DNA from: an uncultured Kineosporia sp.
GTDB lineage: Bacteria > Actinomycetota > Actinomycetes > Actinomycetales > Kineosporiaceae
Direction of reading: 5' to 3'
DNA: 7,203 nucleotides
NCBI GenBank assembly: GCA_937859855.1
Contig: CALMAR010000435.1
Coordinates: 1-7,203 of the forward strand
Part shown: in pieces, positions 6,053 through 7,203 of the stretch
Layout of the letters: every line of letters starts with the position of its first letter
Numbering within the stretch: the first letter of the stretch is position 1
Notes under the pieces: generated by a model
What the model saw: the letters and a program-made list of their open reading frames with translations, nothing else
Told to the model about the DNA's origin: nothing
The model's database searches: none
Translations under genes and position numbers: made by a program

Positions 6053-7051
6053 CTAATGCCCGCCAGGTATGACCTGGATCTTGCGGCCGATGCCATTCTT
6101 GAACTGCTGCAACGCTTCGGCATAGCCGGCCAGCGGGAACCGATCACTGATGAACACGTCCGGGTCGAGCAGGCCCCCCGCGAACATCTCAGCGGCCCGC
6201 TCATAGCTGTGCAGCACGGCCATCGAGCCGGTGATGGTGATCTCCTGGTTGTAGATCCGGAACGGTTTCCAGCGGGCCTGCGCCTTCTCGGCCGAAACGC
6301 CGAACTGCAGGAAGGTGCCACCCTTGCCGACCCGTTCCAGGCCGTCCTCGATCGCGGCCACCACCCCGGTGCAATCGATCACGACGTCCCAGCCGCGGGG
6401 ACGGCTGAGCGAATCGGCCCCGGTAACCGCGTTCGAGCAGCCCAGCAGCTCAGCCGTGGCCAGCCTCTCGGGATTGAGATCGACCATGTCGACGGTCGCC
6501 GCCCCGGCCTTCTTGGCCAGTTCCAGATTCATCAAGCCCATCGTGCCGGCCCCGTAGATCAGGAAGTGATCGCCCATGTGGGCCCGCAGGACGTCGAAAC
6601 CGCGAACCGCGCAGGACAACGGCTCGATCAGGGCGGCATCGGCGGTCTTGACGCCGTCGGGAAGCTGTACGCAGTTCGCCACCGGGACGGCGACGTAGTC
6701 CGCCGCCCCACCGGAGGAGCTGACCCCGATCGCGGCCCAGTGCTCACACAGGTTGTTCTGGCCCCGGCGGCAGTAGTAACACTCGAAGCAGTACAGCGAC
6801 GGATCCACCGCTACCTGATCGCCGACGGCAACCTCGGTGACATCGGCTCCGATGGCTACCACTTCCCCGGCGAACTCGTGACCGGGAATGATCGGCAGGC
6901 TGGGCGCGAACTCGCCCTCCAGGATGTGCAGATCAGTGCCACAGATGCCGCACCCGGCCACCGCGACCACCACCTCGCGGGCACCTGGGGCCGGGTCGGG
7001 GACGGTCTCGACGCCGACCTCCCCGACCCCTCCGATGACGGCAGCTTTCAC
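6053..7051 (-). CDS. Zinc-dependent medium-chain alcohol/polyol dehydrogenase
   Basis: Cytosolic MDR-superfamily oxidoreductase of the sorbitol/threonine dehydrogenase type, expected to oxidise a secondary alcohol or polyol with NAD+. From GTG 7051 it has 332 residues, a normal length. Catalytic zinc ligands are visible in GCGICGTDLH (33-42, Cys37) and PGHEFAGE (56-63, His58/Glu59), with Glu143 in LIEPLSCAVRG (141-151). Structural-zinc cysteines are C88, C91, C94 and C102. The Rossmann motif is YGAGTMG (166-172), and Asp191 at the end of the second strand favours NAD+ over NADP+. The GTG overlaps the stop of the upstream permease gene by 4 nt (GTGA), so this start is well supported; a longer reading from 7147 merely runs through the permease gene in another frame. 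The linkage to a sugar-type importer suggests a sugar alcohol or sugar substrate. The exact substrate is unknown. Confidence 0.93.
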   Translation of the reverse strand: MKAAVIGGVGEVGVETVPDPAPGAREVVVAVAGCGICGTDLHILEGEFAPSLPIIPGHEFAGEVVAIGADVTEVAVGDQVAVDPSLYCFECYYCRRGQNNLCEHWAAIGVSSSGGAADYVAVPVANCVQLPDGVKTADAALIEPLSCAVRGFDVLRAHMGDHFLIYGAGTMGLMNLELAKKAGAATVDMVDLNPERLATAELLGCSNAVTGADSLSRPRGWDVVIDCTGVVAAIEDGLERVGKGGTFLQFGVSAEKAQARWKPFRIYNQEITITGSMAVLHSYERAAEMFAGGLLDPDVFISDRFPLAGYAEALQQFKNGIGRKIQVIPGGH

Positions 7052-7203
7052 TTGACCGCCCCCAGCGACAGCCCGCGAACCAGCTTGTCCTGGGCGGCGA
7101 ACCCGGCGATCAGCACCGGCAGTGAAACCAGGGTCGCTGCCGCGCACAGCTTGGCCAGGAACAGGCCTTCGCTGGTGATGAATCCGACCAGGAAGACGGG
7201 TGC
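7048..7203 (-). CDS. ABC transporter permease of carbohydrate type, C-terminal 51 residues only
   Basis: Only the last 51 residues lie in the window; the gene enters from the right edge. The visible part reads APVFLVGFITSEG, then a hydrophobic segment CAAATLVSLPVLIAGFAAQ, and ends DKLVRGLSLGAVK. An ending of the form (Q)xxLVRGLxxGAVK is typical of MalG-like inner-membrane permeases of CUT1 sugar importers, which carry the sugar across with a partner permease and an ATPase. Its TGA stop overlaps the dehydrogenase GTG (GTGA), showing tight translational coupling. The sugar-binding protein and partner permease would be expected further right, outside this window. The assignment rests on a short fragment, but the C-terminal pattern is distinctive. 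Confidence 0.8.
   Translation of the reverse strand, partial: APVFLVGFITSEGLFLAKLCAAATLVSLPVLIAGFAAQDKLVRGLSLGAVK

Noticed and set aside
5986..6321. Longer N-terminus for the Dabb protein extending into the dehydrogenase gene
   Set aside because: The extension is low-complexity Arg/Pro/Ser sequence overlapping the dehydrogenase 3' end; the family N-terminus begins at GTG 5985.
7052..7147. Dehydrogenase start 32 codons upstream
   Set aside because: The added residues overlap the permease gene in another frame, and the family begins at the VKAAV stretch, whose GTG is coupled to the permease stop.

Overview
The window is high-G+C DNA. Its codons end almost always in G or C, GTG starts are frequent, and an ispE gene runs directly into an ABC-F ATPase gene. 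All of this points to an actinobacterium; I cannot name the genus. Seven protein genes are supported, two of them cut by the window edges. I see no tRNA, rRNA, CRISPR array, insertion sequence or phage gene.

Left block (1-2625, minus strand): a purine/cytosine-type NCS1 permease is followed 19 nt later by a PIG-V-like GT-C glycosyltransferase, which runs off the left edge. The glycosyltransferase has a GTG start and no upstream in-frame ATG nearby. About 220 bp of non-coding DNA (2626-2847) then separates this block from the divergent plus-strand genes and should hold the promoters for both directions.

Central block (2848-5669, plus strand): ispE, the GHMP kinase of the MEP isoprenoid pathway, is joined by a one-base stop/start overlap to a tandem-ATPase ABC-F (Uup-like) gene. 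The ABC-F gene carries the oddest feature of the window. A 20-bp sequence is repeated exactly 57 bp apart, in frame, so that a short peptide is duplicated just before the second Walker A motif.

Right block (5698-7203, minus strand, convergent with the ABC-F gene): the 3' end of a sugar-type ABC transporter permease overlaps by 4 nt the start of a zinc-dependent alcohol/polyol dehydrogenase. A small Dabb-domain (dimeric alpha/beta barrel) gene follows after 67 nt. The first two look like part of a carbohydrate or polyol uptake and oxidation operon that continues beyond the right edge.

Overall this is mostly housekeeping and ordinary metabolic content. I found no convincing new multi-gene system. 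The in-frame repeat insertion in the ABC-F protein deserves the closest second look.
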